From NCBI GenBank assembly GCA_007753675.1, contig CP036432.1:6050394-6114393 (forward strand): a stretch of 64,000 nt of DNA. The letters run 5' to 3'. The notes below the pieces were generated by a model. That model ran no database searches. It was not told where the DNA came from and saw only the letters and a list, made by a program, of their open reading frames with translations. Shown in pieces: positions 29,929-38,445 of this stretch; position 1 is the first letter of the stretch, and each line of letters opens with the position of its first letter. The DNA is from Stieleria magnilauensis (GTDB taxonomy: Bacteria > Planctomycetota > Planctomycetia > Pirellulales > Pirellulaceae). The position numbers were made by a program, and so were the translations under genes.

Positions 29929-31475
29929 TTCAATGTCTCCGTAATGTGGCGGGCAAAGTTGCCGTCCTGGCCGAGTGACGCGAGTCCGGCGGGCTGGAAG
30001 GTGATATCAAGCGTGCCCTCAACGCCGTCGTAGTCGATCCGTTCGATCAACAATTCCATCAGTCGGCAACGTTCTCGCGGTGGGATCGTGTCCCAGGCTT
30101 TGTCGAGTTCACCGAGGGTCCTGCGAATCGATGCATGGCTGACGCGAATCGGCCGATGGTTGTCGATTGCTTCACGTAGCTCTTTCAATCGTGTTTCGCT
30201 TTTATCAATGCGTGATTGCGTTGCTTCAATCAAGTCAGCGCTAGCGGCCGTTGCGACAAGGTGAGTCATCTCGGCGTGGTCCTCTTTGAGAAACTTCGCG
30301 ATCGAATCCGCTTCACGTTTTTGCGAATCGACGTCCTCGCGGTTCTGCTCATGACAGCGTTCGTAGATATCACGAATGAGCTGATCGTCACTTGCGAACA
30401 CGCGCAGTTCGTCGACGACAAACCCCTCAATCTGCCTTGCGGGAATCGAAGGCGATGGACAAGATTCATAGCCTTGTTTTTCCGCTTTGCCGCAAACGTA
30501 GTAACGATACCTCTTCGTTCCCCGGCCAGAGGAAGTGTGCCGCATGGCTCGATTGCATTTTGCACACCGAAGGATGCCTCGCAGCATTCCGTCGAAGCTT
30601 GTCGACGCTCGTATCATGCCGATGCGGCCGTTCTTTCTCAGCGACTCTCCGACTTCTTTGAAAACCTCAGGATCAACGATGGCCTGATGCTGGCCTTCAT
30701 GGATCTCGTCCTTGTACGTCAGCTTGCCGATGTAGGTGACGTTGGTCAGCATCTGGTAGATCCGGTTCTTGTCATACGGAAGACCACCGCGAGTTGATCC
30801 CTTCTTGGTCGTCCACTGCTTGGTCCGCCAGCCACGGCGATTGGCTTCCTTGGCCGTTTCGAGCAGAGAATGCGTTCGACGGTAGAGATCAAAGATCTGT
30901 CGGACGCGCTCGGCTTCGTGGGGTACGACCACGAGCTTGGTTTCTTCGATCGTAAAGCCAAAGACCGGAACGCCACCGCACCATTTGCCTTTGCGCCGGG
31001 TCGCCGCGATCTTGTCTCGGGTGCGTTCGCTGATCATCTCGCGTTCGAACTGGGCAAATGAAAGTAGCACATTGAGGATCAACCGGCCCATGGAGCTGGC
31101 GGTATTGAACTGCTGGGTGACGGAGACGAAGGCCACGTTGTGTTTCTCGAATGTTTCCATCACCCGAGAGAAGTCGAGTAGGCTGCGACTAAGTCGGTCA
31201 ACCTTGTAGACAACGACACAGTCGATTCTGCCGGCCTCGATATCGGCCATGAGACGTTTCATCGCGGGACGCTCGAGATTCCCCCCTGAAAAACCGCCGT
31301 CGTCGTATCGCTCGTCGAGGCAAGCCCAGCCTTCGCTTCGCTGGCTGGTGATGAATGCTTCGCCGGCGTCACGCTGCGCATCGAGGCTATTGAACTCTTG
31401 GTCGAGACCTTCTTCGGTTGATTTGCGAGTGTAGATCGCACACCGAATGGGTTGTTTCATTTGCTCGCGATTCAT
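29925..31475 (-). CDS. Large serine recombinase of the right element
   Basis: A 516-aa enzyme: resolvase domain (about 10-160) with nucleophile Ser19 in YTRKST, VVYKVDRLSRSL and QFEREMISERTRDK; recombinase domain (about 170-285) with RTKQWTTKKG; zinc ribbon (CAKCNRAM and YYVCGKAEKQGYESC, about 310-345); coiled coil (about 375-465). The catalytic core closely follows the left enzyme, while the linker and C-terminal DNA-binding parts differ. Each element therefore probably uses its own attachment site. It is coupled by overlaps to both neighbours. Confidence 0.95.
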   Translation of the reverse strand: MNREQMKQPIRCAIYTRKSTEEGLDQEFNSLDAQRDAGEAFITSQRSEGWACLDERYDDGGFSGGNLERPAMKRLMADIEAGRIDCVVVYKVDRLSRSLLDFSRVMETFEKHNVAFVSVTQQFNTASSMGRLILNVLLSFAQFEREMISERTRDKIAATRRKGKWCGGVPVFGFTIEETKLVVVPHEAERVRQIFDLYRRTHSLLETAKEANRRGWRTKQWTTKKGSTRGGLPYDKNRIYQMLTNVTYIGKLTYKDEIHEGQHQAIVDPEVFKEVGESLRKNGRIGMIRASTSFDGMLRGILRCAKCNRAMRHTSSGRGTKRYRYYVCGKAEKQGYESCPSPSIPARQIEGFVVDELRVFASDDQLIRDIYERCHEQNREDVDSQKREADSIAKFLKEDHAEMTHLVATAASADLIEATQSRIDKSETRLKELREAIDNHRPIRVSHASIRRTLGELDKAWDTIPPRERCRLMELLIERIDYDGVEGTLDITFQPAGLASLGQDGNFARHITETLN

Positions 31476-31972
31476 GCTGACTCCTGCTTGTGAACCTTGA
31501 AGAAGCGAAAGCCGTTCCAGTGCTGGCCCGTAATCGCTTTGGCGACCGCCGAAAGTGTCTTGTAGTGCTCGCCCTCAAAATCGAAACCATCGGGCATGAT
31601 GGTGACGACGCATTCCCGGCCCTTGTAATCACGAACCAGACAATCGCCGACGGGCGGCAACCGTTCATCCTTGGGTGGAAGTTCGCGGTTCACCGGCGGG
31701 GGCGGTGGCATGCGTGAGGGCTCGCGCGGTGCAGTCACGCGAAGATCCGATTCGTTGGCGAGCTCACTGGCTCGCTGGATGGCCCGATCACTCAGGCCAC
31801 CGAACGCATTGGCTTGCATTCGCCATGCGATTCGCTTCTGAAGCCACGCTTTATTGCGACCGGTCGTTGATTCGCCGAAGACCTCGAAGTACTTGGCTTG
31901 AAGGGTGCCAACCGACATGCGGCGTAGCGCGGCCAATTCATGGCCCAATGGGTTTCTCATGTTGCTCTCCAT
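31472..31972 (-). CDS. DUF2924 family protein of the right cassette
   Basis: A 166-aa protein (an alternative ATG lies at 31960). It has the N-terminal family pattern TLQAKYFEVFGESTTGRNKAWLQKRIAWRMQ and the C-terminal DCLVRDYKGRECVVTI, FEGEHYKTLSAVAKAITGQHWNGFRFF. Proline-rich linker near residues 85-105. Same order and ATGA coupling to the recombinase as in the left element, which argues for joint action in integration or excision. Confidence 0.9.
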   Translation of the reverse strand: MESNMRNPLGHELAALRRMSVGTLQAKYFEVFGESTTGRNKAWLQKRIAWRMQANAFGGLSDRAIQRASELANESDLRVTAPREPSRMPPPPPVNRELPPKDERLPPVGDCLVRDYKGRECVVTIMPDGFDFEGEHYKTLSAVAKAITGQHWNGFRFFKVHKQESA

Positions 31973-32213
31973 GACTCGAAATAGGGAAGTGCCGGGTGTG
32001 TTTACCGTGGCGGAGTCACAGAGAGCGATCGTTTTCGGGTTCGATCAAGCCATCGGCTTGGACATCGCGGTCAGATTCTTCGGAGTTCCCGGAAATTGCG
32101 GTAACTCGATGGTGACGAACGATGGCACGAGTCAGCAGGTCGACGATTTCGCGACGCCTCAATCGTGTTTCATCGGAGGCAGATTTCGGATCGGTGTTTC
32201 GCACTGGCAGAAC

Positions 32214-32279
32214 CTAGAAGTGAGAAATGGGGACATGCGGTTAACAGACCGCTCTATCCCCAGACCTTCCAAGTTCTAG
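32214..32279 (-). promoter_or_regulatory. Leader motif C: nested hairpin, tRNA-Asn-like
   Basis: Three nested perfect stems: CTAGAA / TTCTAG (32214-32219, 32274-32279), GGGGA / TCCCC (32229-32233, 32257-32261) and GCGGT / ACCGC (32237-32241, 32248-32252). On the minus strand it contains TTGGAAGGTCT, shared with motifs D and E, then GATAGAG and a loop with TGTTAA. It lies about 240 bases before the DUF2924 gene, the same place as motif B. The nested pairing suggests a folded RNA; a promoter function cannot be excluded. Confidence 0.45.
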
Positions 32280-32312
32280 ATCTGAAAGTCGGAGCCAATT
32301 GAAAGAAAAGAA

Positions 32313-33236
32313 TTAGCGAAGTTGTCTACGCTGCAACCGCAAAACGGCATCCAGATCATCCGCCGTCTGCCAAAGCAATCGCAGCTGATTGGCAGACGCG
32401 TCTTTGATGCAGCGACTGACATCGGACTTCGAGATTCCGGTCCGTCGCCCGAGCTCTTGTTGCGTCGGACGAGGCAGAAGTTCTCCTGATGCGTGAGCAT
32501 GCTCCGCAGCACTTCGCAAATGCTGCGTCAACTCTTGAACCAACAGTTCGATCTTTGCAGTCCGTGATGATCGACGTGGTTGCGGCTTGGGCTTTTGAGC
32601 ATCGGATTCACTCGATTCAATCAGGCGATCTTCGACGGCCTCCCAGTCGATTCGCAAGCCGTCTTCCGAAAATTCGACGACGTCCTGAATCCCGATGACC
32701 AAGTTGGAAACCATCATGTCCAGTCTCGCGGCAGAGCTGGCTAGCGACATGAAAACCAGTGATCGTTTTCGGCGACCAAGCTGTTCGACGATGCTTGTTT
32801 CGTTCTTTACACGCAAGCAACGCAGAAATAGCAACTCGCGACTTTGCCCTTCAAAGGTTCGTCTGCCGATTTGCCACCAGAGATCAGCGTCGATCGGTTT
32901 GATCGCCAGTCGGGTATCGGCAAAGAGATGTTCCAGTAGCCGCTCGGTATCGAACGCGAATTGGTCTAGGGATGCGGTTGAAACCTCCGCCGGACCACAG
33001 CGTTCGCAAACGATAAAGCCATGCCGGCTGCCTTCACGATCCGTTGAATAAATGACCGGCTGGTGCTCGCCACAGTCGTTGCACTGCTGTTCGGTCGCCG
33101 GCGTGGTCGGTTTGATCAAGCGATGGCGACGAAAGGCAGCGAAATGGTCTTGATGAAATAGTTTGGCGTCACGAATGGTGAACGCCGGCGGGCTAAGCTC
33201 CCACCGAGACCAGATTGGGCTCGTCCGTCGGCGCAT
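32313..33236 (-). CDS. Zinc-finger / HTH protein, second gene of the right paired module
   Basis: Start ATG 33236 gives 307 residues and overlaps the upstream gene by 44 bases. An N-terminal zinc-binding pair (CNDCGEHQ near 52 and CERCG near 77) is followed by a region resembling the 344-aa left protein (DTERLLEHLFADT, RELLFLRCLRV). The C-terminus carries a clear HTH (TQQELGRRTGISKSDVSRCIKD, about 265-286). It is therefore probably a DNA-binding regulator working with the 397-aa partner. The left copy lacks the zinc finger and has a different C-terminus. Confidence 0.65.
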   Translation of the reverse strand: MRRRTSPIWSRWELSPPAFTIRDAKLFHQDHFAAFRRHRLIKPTTPATEQQCNDCGEHQPVIYSTDREGSRHGFIVCERCGPAEVSTASLDQFAFDTERLLEHLFADTRLAIKPIDADLWWQIGRRTFEGQSRELLFLRCLRVKNETSIVEQLGRRKRSLVFMSLASSAARLDMMVSNLVIGIQDVVEFSEDGLRIDWEAVEDRLIESSESDAQKPKPQPRRSSRTAKIELLVQELTQHLRSAAEHAHASGELLPRPTQQELGRRTGISKSDVSRCIKDASANQLRLLWQTADDLDAVLRLQRRQLR

Positions 33237-34386
33237 CGTCGACTCCCCACATACGAAGGTGCTTCTGGACAATCTCGGCACGGTCCGGCGTCAGGCTCCG
33301 CAGGTTGCAACTGCCGGGAGTGATACGAATGATCCGGCCGCCGGCTCGGGCATACCGTGTGGCCGGGAACACAAATCGGATGCCAACGGAATTGACGCTG
33401 AAATTTGCCAGCACGTCATGCAAAGAACGAAGCTCTTCGCTGATCGCCCGGTGAATCGTATCGGTTTCGTCGTGTTTGTTGATGTCCGTTGAGATCCGAC
33501 GACGAGTCGATGGATTGAACATCTTGATTTCTTCGATGCGGACTCGGATTTGATCTGCCGGATCGGTCGGCAGTTGTGTGGTCGGATCTTTCAAGTGATC
33601 GATGTAGTAACCGCTCTCGTCCTCGTAGGGCGGTAATTGCCAACCAAGCACTGCACGCGAGAAGATCGGCTCGAGTCGCTCCTTGTGAGTCTTTGGTAGG
33701 CTCGCACAGAGTTCAAATGATCCGGCATGACGGTCGTAGGCGAAGATGATGTCCAGGGTCGGCCGAATCGACACGGTCGCCAAGCGGCCCTGGTCGTCGT
33801 GAGTGTTGTCACTGCGAACGAAGTCATCGGGGTGGACGATGAAGTAGACGATGCCGTTGTTTTCCAGTCGCTCAACGGTGACGTGTTGGCCTCTTCCTTC
33901 CTCACGTAACATGTTGGACACCGCGTTACCAAGTTGCTCGTCTGCATCGCCTGCGATTTCGACATTGGACGGCACTCCATTTCTTTTCCTCCAGAATGTC
34001 GCTTCTTCCAAATGCAGGAGTGTGGTGGCCGCATGAAGTATCTCCCACTCGTGCAGACGAACCCACATCGCACGTCCGTTAAGATTGAGTCCATCGGGAA
34101 TGCGCGACATCAATTCGGGCTCTCCGTGCATCCGTGCCGTATCCTCGATCGCCCGCATTCCCGCTTCACTGGCGAACGAACGAATGGTCCGAAGATCAAT
34201 CTCGGCATCTTTGCGAATGCTCGACGGTAGTTCATCCAAATGGACGATCATCGGTTCGATGTCGTTCTCGCCCAGTGTCTCCCACGGGATATCGAACGGT
34301 CCAGGAATATGATCATGGAACCACTTCTTGAGTAGCTCGTTGGGAATCACGCGAAGCAAGGTGGATAACGGAGTGGGTTGAGGCAT
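33193..34386 (-). CDS. Unknown element protein, first gene of the right paired module (397 aa)
   Basis: Exactly as long as its counterpart at 2466-3659 and with the same plan: an N-terminal helical part (TPLSTLLRVIPNELLKKW), a central EEGRGQHVTVERLENN then strands (IVYFIVHPDDFVRSD, LDIIFAYDRHAGSFELCA), and a C-terminal GIRFVFPATRYARAGGRIIRITPGSC. No known catalytic motif. It lies six bases downstream of lexA, so it is probably SOS-controlled with it. Function unknown; the conserved partner gene suggests a two-protein complex. Confidence 0.65.
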   Translation of the reverse strand: MPQPTPLSTLLRVIPNELLKKWFHDHIPGPFDIPWETLGENDIEPMIVHLDELPSSIRKDAEIDLRTIRSFASEAGMRAIEDTARMHGEPELMSRIPDGLNLNGRAMWVRLHEWEILHAATTLLHLEEATFWRKRNGVPSNVEIAGDADEQLGNAVSNMLREEGRGQHVTVERLENNGIVYFIVHPDDFVRSDNTHDDQGRLATVSIRPTLDIIFAYDRHAGSFELCASLPKTHKERLEPIFSRAVLGWQLPPYEDESGYYIDHLKDPTTQLPTDPADQIRVRIEEIKMFNPSTRRRISTDINKHDETDTIHRAISEELRSLHDVLANFSVNSVGIRFVFPATRYARAGGRIIRITPGSCNLRSLTPDRAEIVQKHLRMWGVDDAPTDEPNLVSVGA

Positions 34387-34391
34387 GACAG

Positions 34392-35045
34392 CTAACTTTC
34401 AGATTTCTTGGTGACACAAATAACCTTTCCAAGCACACGAAAGTCGCTATCGGGCTCAATCTCGATCGGCTTGTATTTCCGGTTTTCCGGCAACAAGCGA
34501 ATCGCTCCGTCGTTCAAATCGAGTCGCTTCACGGTCGCCTCATCATCGATCAACGCGACAACGATCTCGCCGTTTTCGGCAAGCTGCTGTCGTCGAACGA
34601 TCACGATGTCACCGTCTCGCATGTCCGCGTCCTTCATGCTGTCACCGCTGATCGTCAAAGCAAAGCATGGGCTGCGACCGACCAGGTCGGAAGCAACCAT
34701 GACTTCACCCAAACAATTCTCCTCGGCGAGCATTGCCGGCCCCGCTTTCACCACACCGAGCATCGGCACACTCGTCATCGATGCGAGCGTCTGACTTGGC
34801 CGACGAACCACCCGCAAGCTGCGAGCCTTGCGGGGCTGGCGAGCGACATAGCCTTTGCGTTCCAATTGCAGAACCAATTGGTGGGCGCTGGCGGCGCTGA
34901 TGCCAAGCCGGTCACCGAGTTCGGTCATCGTGGGTGCGATGCCATGGCGATCGATCGCGGCGGACAGTACGTCGAGTGCTCGCGATTGGCCTTCGGTGAT
35001 TTCGGTTTGGCGTGGACGTCCCCGGCTTGGTTTGGCTCGCTTCAT
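34392..35045 (-). CDS. lexA: LexA-type SOS repressor
   Basis: A 217-aa protein with an N-terminal winged helix (about 15-75; APTMTELGDRLGISAASAHQLVLQLERKGYVARQPRKARSL) and a S24 autoprotease domain. The cleavage bond is Ala101-Gly102 in VVKAGPAML, with catalytic Ser136 (SGDSMKDADMRDGD) and Lys173 (ATVKRL). RecA-stimulated self-cleavage would relieve repression after DNA damage. A perfect repeat sits between its likely promoter and start. It is probably the element's own lysogeny switch, controlling the 397-aa and 307-aa genes and possibly the cassette. Confidence 0.92.
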   Translation of the reverse strand: MKRAKPSRGRPRQTEITEGQSRALDVLSAAIDRHGIAPTMTELGDRLGISAASAHQLVLQLERKGYVARQPRKARSLRVVRRPSQTLASMTSVPMLGVVKAGPAMLAEENCLGEVMVASDLVGRSPCFALTISGDSMKDADMRDGDIVIVRRQQLAENGEIVVALIDDEATVKRLDLNDGAIRLLPENRKYKPIEIEPDSDFRVLGKVICVTKKSES

Positions 35046-35077
35046 GAATCGGCATCCTTGGCGGTTGAATGTGGCGG

Positions 35078-35219
35078 CTTGAATTAGCGCTGATAGACTT
35101 CGTTTCGTGCTATAGTTAATCTAGTCGTGCCGATCATTCCGACAAGCTAAATTTTGCTAGCAAACGCTTTGGCCCTGTAATTTGCATGGAAAAAAACTTG
35201 AATTAGCGCTGATAAACGA
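35078..35219. promoter_or_regulatory. Paired candidate LexA operators
   Basis: The 18-base block CTTGAATTAGCGCTGATA occurs twice, at 35078-35095 and 35197-35214. Its core ATTAGCGCTGAT is a 10-of-12 palindrome. The first copy lies between the lexA start codon and a TATAGT-like -10 at about 35112-35117, a good place for autorepression. The second is 102 bases farther, before the stop end of the 157-aa gene. Two copies could allow looping or cooperative binding. Confidence 0.6.
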
Positions 35220-35250
35220 AGTGGACATCGGACCGCCACACAATCCCCGG

Positions 35251-35724
35251 TCAGTTGAAGGCCGGGTTCGTTTGCGCAGCCGAATGACTGCGGCGCTGTA
35301 CTTGGTTCAAGTTGGCTTTGAACATCGGTTTGCCGCCGATGTTGGTCGTCTTGATGCCTTCGACGGCCGGCACGAATTCATAAACCGAGGACTGAAACCA
35401 TGGCTGACCGCTGTGATCGCAGAGCGACCCTAAAAGCAGCGGCATAACGAATTCTTCGCGTGGTTCATTGAGGGCATGGGCCACAAAGCTCAGTTCGTGT
35501 GAACCTCGCTGCTCCATCATCCAATTCGTGCCGGGCGCCGCTGTGTTTTCGATCACGATCTGCTGGTAGCCACAAAGGAACCGGATCAGATCGATGTCGG
35601 ACAAGATGCCGTCGGCGATGTCGCAGCGATCCAGTGACGGATCGAGCAACAGTCGGGCGAGGCGTCCAACCATTTCAGTTTCAATGGGTTCAGTACCGGA
35701 AAGTTGTTCAACTTCGGCGTGCAT
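35251..35724 (-). CDS. Unknown 157-aa protein in the control region
   Basis: The ATG at 35724 follows a GGAG site; a longer frame to 35865 is less likely. The protein is acidic and helical with Trp-containing segments (APGTNWMMEQRG, SGQPWFQSSVYEFVPA). No domain is recognised. It is divergent from the sigma-factor gene across operator-like repeats, a position often taken by lysogeny or early-control proteins. Confidence 0.6.
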   Translation of the reverse strand: MHAEVEQLSGTEPIETEMVGRLARLLLDPSLDRCDIADGILSDIDLIRFLCGYQQIVIENTAAPGTNWMMEQRGSHELSFVAHALNEPREEFVMPLLLGSLCDHSGQPWFQSSVYEFVPAVEGIKTTNIGGKPMFKANLNQVQRRSHSAAQTNPAFN

Positions 35725-36055
35725 AGCGAGGCTCCATCGGGAAGAGGGTCTGGATAAACATTGGCCGTCCAGATTGACCAATGCCATGGACACGTTTGGT
35801 CCGGCAGGCTGAAAAAACCTGCCGCTCATTCCGGCCTTCCGCTCCGCCCATCTCCGGGCAGCCAATTGTTGCAGTTGCAGATAGTGCGATTTGGTGCAAC
35901 TGCAACAACATTTTCTTCAACGCGTTTTGCCTGTGAATTTCGGGATGAAACGCTGTCGCAATGATCGCTGAGTGCGATTTGGTGCAACTTCGCCGGTGGG
36001 TGTGGCCGCTGCCGAGACACGGCCTTCTCCAACACCGCCCATCGACGGAGTGAAC
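35725..36055. promoter_or_regulatory. Divergent control region with operator-like repeats
   Basis: The 331-base gap between the 157-aa gene and the sigma-factor gene. It contains a 19-base direct repeat AGTGCGATTTGGTGCAACT at 35883-35901 and 35971-35989. A 14-base perfect inverted repeat, TTGTTGCAGTTGCA at 35866-35879 and TGCAACTGCAACAA at 35895-35908, overlaps the first copy. Such paired sites between divergent genes usually bind a repressor. The binder is unknown; the LexA-like repeats at 35078-35214 are different in sequence. Confidence 0.55.
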
Positions 36056-36670
36056 ATGCCTGTTTCAACACCACCTCTGCCCCAAACCACATCGACCGTC
36101 CCGACGCTTACCGAAGACCCATTCGCTCAAACGGTCATTCGCCGCTGCGTTGGTCGTCTTTTGCGCTGCCCGGAATTCGCTCCCCACGAAGCGGAAGACC
36201 TGCATCAGGAACTGCAAGCTGAACTCGATCGGGCGATGCGATCGCACGACGCGACGATTGGCCATCGGAATCCGTTCATCACGATGGTCGTCAACCGAGC
36301 TGCCACCAACCTGCGTGCCTATCGATTGCACAAGATTCGCGATGATCGCGAGGTGACGTCGCTGAACGTGATGGTGGACTCCGGTGGTGAGCGTCGCGAG
36401 TTGATCCAGTGCATCAGCGAAGACGACAACCGAAACCGCATCGAAACGGCAAAGCTGTCGGACACGGAGTTGGTTGATTTGCGCCACGACTTGGCTGCGG
36501 CTATCGCAACGCTGCCCGAGCACTGGCAACGGCTACTGACGCTGCGCACCGACCATTCGCTCCGAGAGTGTTCGCAAATCATGGACGTGCCACTTTCGAC
36601 GCTGAAGTACTGGATGGCCAAGATCGCCGTCGTGTTTCGTGAGCGAGGTCTGCACGAGTACCTGGTCTGA
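36056..36670 (+). CDS. ECF-like RNA polymerase sigma factor of the right element
   Basis: A 204-aa protein from ATG 36056 with GGAG six bases upstream. Region-2-like helices lie at about 25-110 (HRNPFITMVVNRAATNLRAYRLHKIRDDREVTSLNVMV), region 4 at about 150-200 (LPEHWQRLLTLRTDHSLRECSQIMDVPLSTLKYWM). It matches the left sigma factor at 591-1175 in plan, with modest identity, so the two probably recognise different promoters. It opens the rightward early operon, and motif D lies just after its stop. Confidence 0.85.
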   Translation: MPVSTPPLPQTTSTVPTLTEDPFAQTVIRRCVGRLLRCPEFAPHEAEDLHQELQAELDRAMRSHDATIGHRNPFITMVVNRAATNLRAYRLHKIRDDREVTSLNVMVDSGGERRELIQCISEDDNRNRIETAKLSDTELVDLRHDLAAAIATLPEHWQRLLTLRTDHSLRECSQIMDVPLSTLKYWMAKIAVVFRERGLHEYLV

Positions 36671-36704
36671 AGTTTTTTGACCGCCGCTTCGTCTTTCGGT
36701 CTGA

Positions 36705-36780
36705 AAAGTTGGAAGGTCTAGAGGTAGCGGAAAGCCATCAGAACTCTTTGCTCCACACAACCTCAAACACCGAGCCTCTA
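36705..36780 (+). promoter_or_regulatory. Leader motif D before the 79-aa gene
   Basis: AAAGTTGGAAGGTCTAGAGG (36705-36724) then TAGCGGAAA; 18 of the first 20 or more positions match motif E at 56417, and TTGGAAGGTCT also occurs in motif C. TAGAGG (36719-36724) can pair with CCTCTA (36775-36780), which runs into the ATG of the 79-aa gene, so the leader could mask the start. It lies in the 109-base gap after the sigma factor. Confidence 0.45.
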
Positions 36781-37019
36781 TGCCTGACTTGTCTTTAGAC
36801 ATCGAACGTCGCGTCGCCATTTCACTTGCGGTTGGTCGTTACCTGCGATCGGCCGACCGTTTCAACGAAGCTTCACGCGAATTCACCGAAGCGTGTAAGT
36901 CACTTCGGAAGCAACTGGGAACCGGTCAGCGGTTCGTGGTGCAAGTCGACTTCAAGCACTACCTCGTGACCAGCGATCGCGACGGCAACTTCGACGTCGA
37001 GCATATCCAGTCGCTCTAA
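36780..37019 (+). CDS. Conserved 79-aa element protein of unknown function
   Basis: Homologue of the left-element protein at 244-483 with the same length and neighbours; the block QRFVVQVDFKHYLVTSD is nearly identical. It lies between the sigma factor and the ATPase, with 38 bases to the next start. Strong conservation in an otherwise diverged pair of elements suggests a core task in early phage development. No known domain is seen. Confidence 0.85.
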   Translation: MPDLSLDIERRVAISLAVGRYLRSADRFNEASREFTEACKSLRKQLGTGQRFVVQVDFKHYLVTSDRDGNFDVEHIQSL

Positions 37020-37057
37020 CCATCCAGTCAAACAACAACCAAGGAGTCAACCAAACA

Positions 37058-37816
37058 GTGACCAACCTACTTGAAACCATCCAGTCCGGCCGGCAATCCA
37101 AGCCGCCGCGCGTATTGCTTTACGGCGTCGAAGGTATCGGCAAATCGACTTTCGGCAGCCAGGCTCCCAAGCCCATCTTCATTCAAACCGAAGACGGGCT
37201 TGATGAGATCGAATGCGATCGATTTCCTTTGGCTGTGAATTTCGACGACGTCATCGCGGCTCTCAAAACGCTCGTCAATCAAAAGCACGATTACGAAACC
37301 GTTGTGATCGACTCTCTCGATTGGCTGGAGCGTCTCGTCTGGGACAAACTCTGTCAGCAGTATGGCGTCGAATCGATCGAAAAGGTCGATGGCGGCTATG
37401 CTCGCGGTTATATGCACGCCCTCTCTCTGTGGCGTGAAGTGCTCGATTTGCTTGGCATTCTCCGTTCTCGCGGAATGGTCGTCGTGTTGATCGCTCACTC
37501 CAAGGTTGAGCGATTCGAAGATCCCGAATCGTCGCCCTACGACCGCTATTCACCTCGCCTTCACAAACACGCCGCAGCGTTGGTGAAAGAGTGGTGCGAC
37601 GCTGTGTTGTTTGCAACTCGCAAGATGCGAACGCAAACCGAAGACGGCGGCTTCAATCGCAAACGCACCATCGCCCACGCCGTGGGCAAGGACGGCGGGG
37701 AGCGTGTCATTCGTGCTTACGGCTCTCCGAGCTGCGTTGCCAAGAACCGCTACGGCATCGCCGAGGAATTGCCGCTCTCCTGGCCCGCCTTCGTTTCTGC
37801 TTTGTCGGCAAGTTAG
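37058..37816 (+). CDS. Phage nucleotide-binding AAA ATPase
   Basis: A 252-aa protein from GTG 37058. Walker A GVEGIGKST lies near residues 24-32, a Walker-B-like ETVVIDSLDWLE near 87-97, and a sensor-like VVVLIAHSKVERF near 145. This is the AAA_24 family found beside DUF669 single-strand-binding-like proteins in phages, where it is thought to load or regulate recombination or replication proteins. The next gene is indeed DUF669. The start follows AAGGAG. Confidence 0.9.
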   Translation: MTNLLETIQSGRQSKPPRVLLYGVEGIGKSTFGSQAPKPIFIQTEDGLDEIECDRFPLAVNFDDVIAALKTLVNQKHDYETVVIDSLDWLERLVWDKLCQQYGVESIEKVDGGYARGYMHALSLWREVLDLLGILRSRGMVVVLIAHSKVERFEDPESSPYDRYSPRLHKHAAALVKEWCDAVLFATRKMRTQTEDGGFNRKRTIAHAVGKDGGERVIRAYGSPSCVAKNRYGIAEELPLSWPAFVSALSAS

Positions 37817-37868
37817 CCGTCCAGCGCTTCACTGACCTTTTTCACTCCACTCAACCAAGGAACCATCC

Positions 37869-38351
37869 ATGGCCAACCTACAAGGCTTTGACGCCAACGA
37901 AGTCGAACCCGCCAACGATCTCGAACCGATCCCCGTGGGCAAGTACGTCGCCGTCATCACCGACAGCGAAATGAAACCGACGAAATCCGGCGCTGGATCG
38001 TATCTTCAGCTGACGTTCCAGATCATCGAAGGTGATCATTCTGGGCGTTTATTGTGGGTGCGATTGAATCTCGACAATCCGAACGCAACAGCAGTCGAAA
38101 TTGCACGCCGGGAACTCTCATCGATCTGCCGCGCGGTCGGTGTGCTCGCCCCGACGGATTCCACCGACCTGCACAACTTGCCCTGCATTATTCACGTTCG
38201 CGTCAAGCGTCGCAGTGACACCGGTGAGCTGCAAAACGAGGTGAAGGGCTACAGCAAGCGGGATCCAGGTAGTGGAACTCTGGAAACCGCCAGCCCGGTA
38301 GGCGTTGGTCCTCAGTCCGCCGCCTCGACCGAGGCGCCTTGGAAGCGATAG
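37869..38351 (+). CDS. DUF669 phage DNA-metabolism protein
   Basis: A 160-aa protein with the family pattern IPVGKYVAVITDSEMKPTKSGAGSYLQLTFQIIEGDHSGRLLWVRLNLDNPNATAVEIARRELSSICRAVG (residues about 22-95). The fold is OB-like, and phages usually carry it next to an AAA_24 ATPase. It is presumed to bind single-stranded DNA during replication or recombination; this is inferred from family context, not tested here. Confidence 0.85.
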   Translation: MANLQGFDANEVEPANDLEPIPVGKYVAVITDSEMKPTKSGAGSYLQLTFQIIEGDHSGRLLWVRLNLDNPNATAVEIARRELSSICRAVGVLAPTDSTDLHNLPCIIHVRVKRRSDTGELQNEVKGYSKRDPGSGTLETASPVGVGPQSAASTEAPWKR

Positions 38352-38445
38352 CCGCGGCCTCTCTCTGATCGCTTCCAAGTTCAACAGCCGGCCGGCACGG
38401 AATGCCGGTCGGCTGTTTTCGTTTCCGTGCCCAAGGCGTCGCACC

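Noticed and set aside
35972-36055. Upstream start for the right sigma factor
   Set aside because: It lies inside the direct repeat of the operator region and lacks a ribosome-binding site. ATG 36056 has GGAG six bases ahead.
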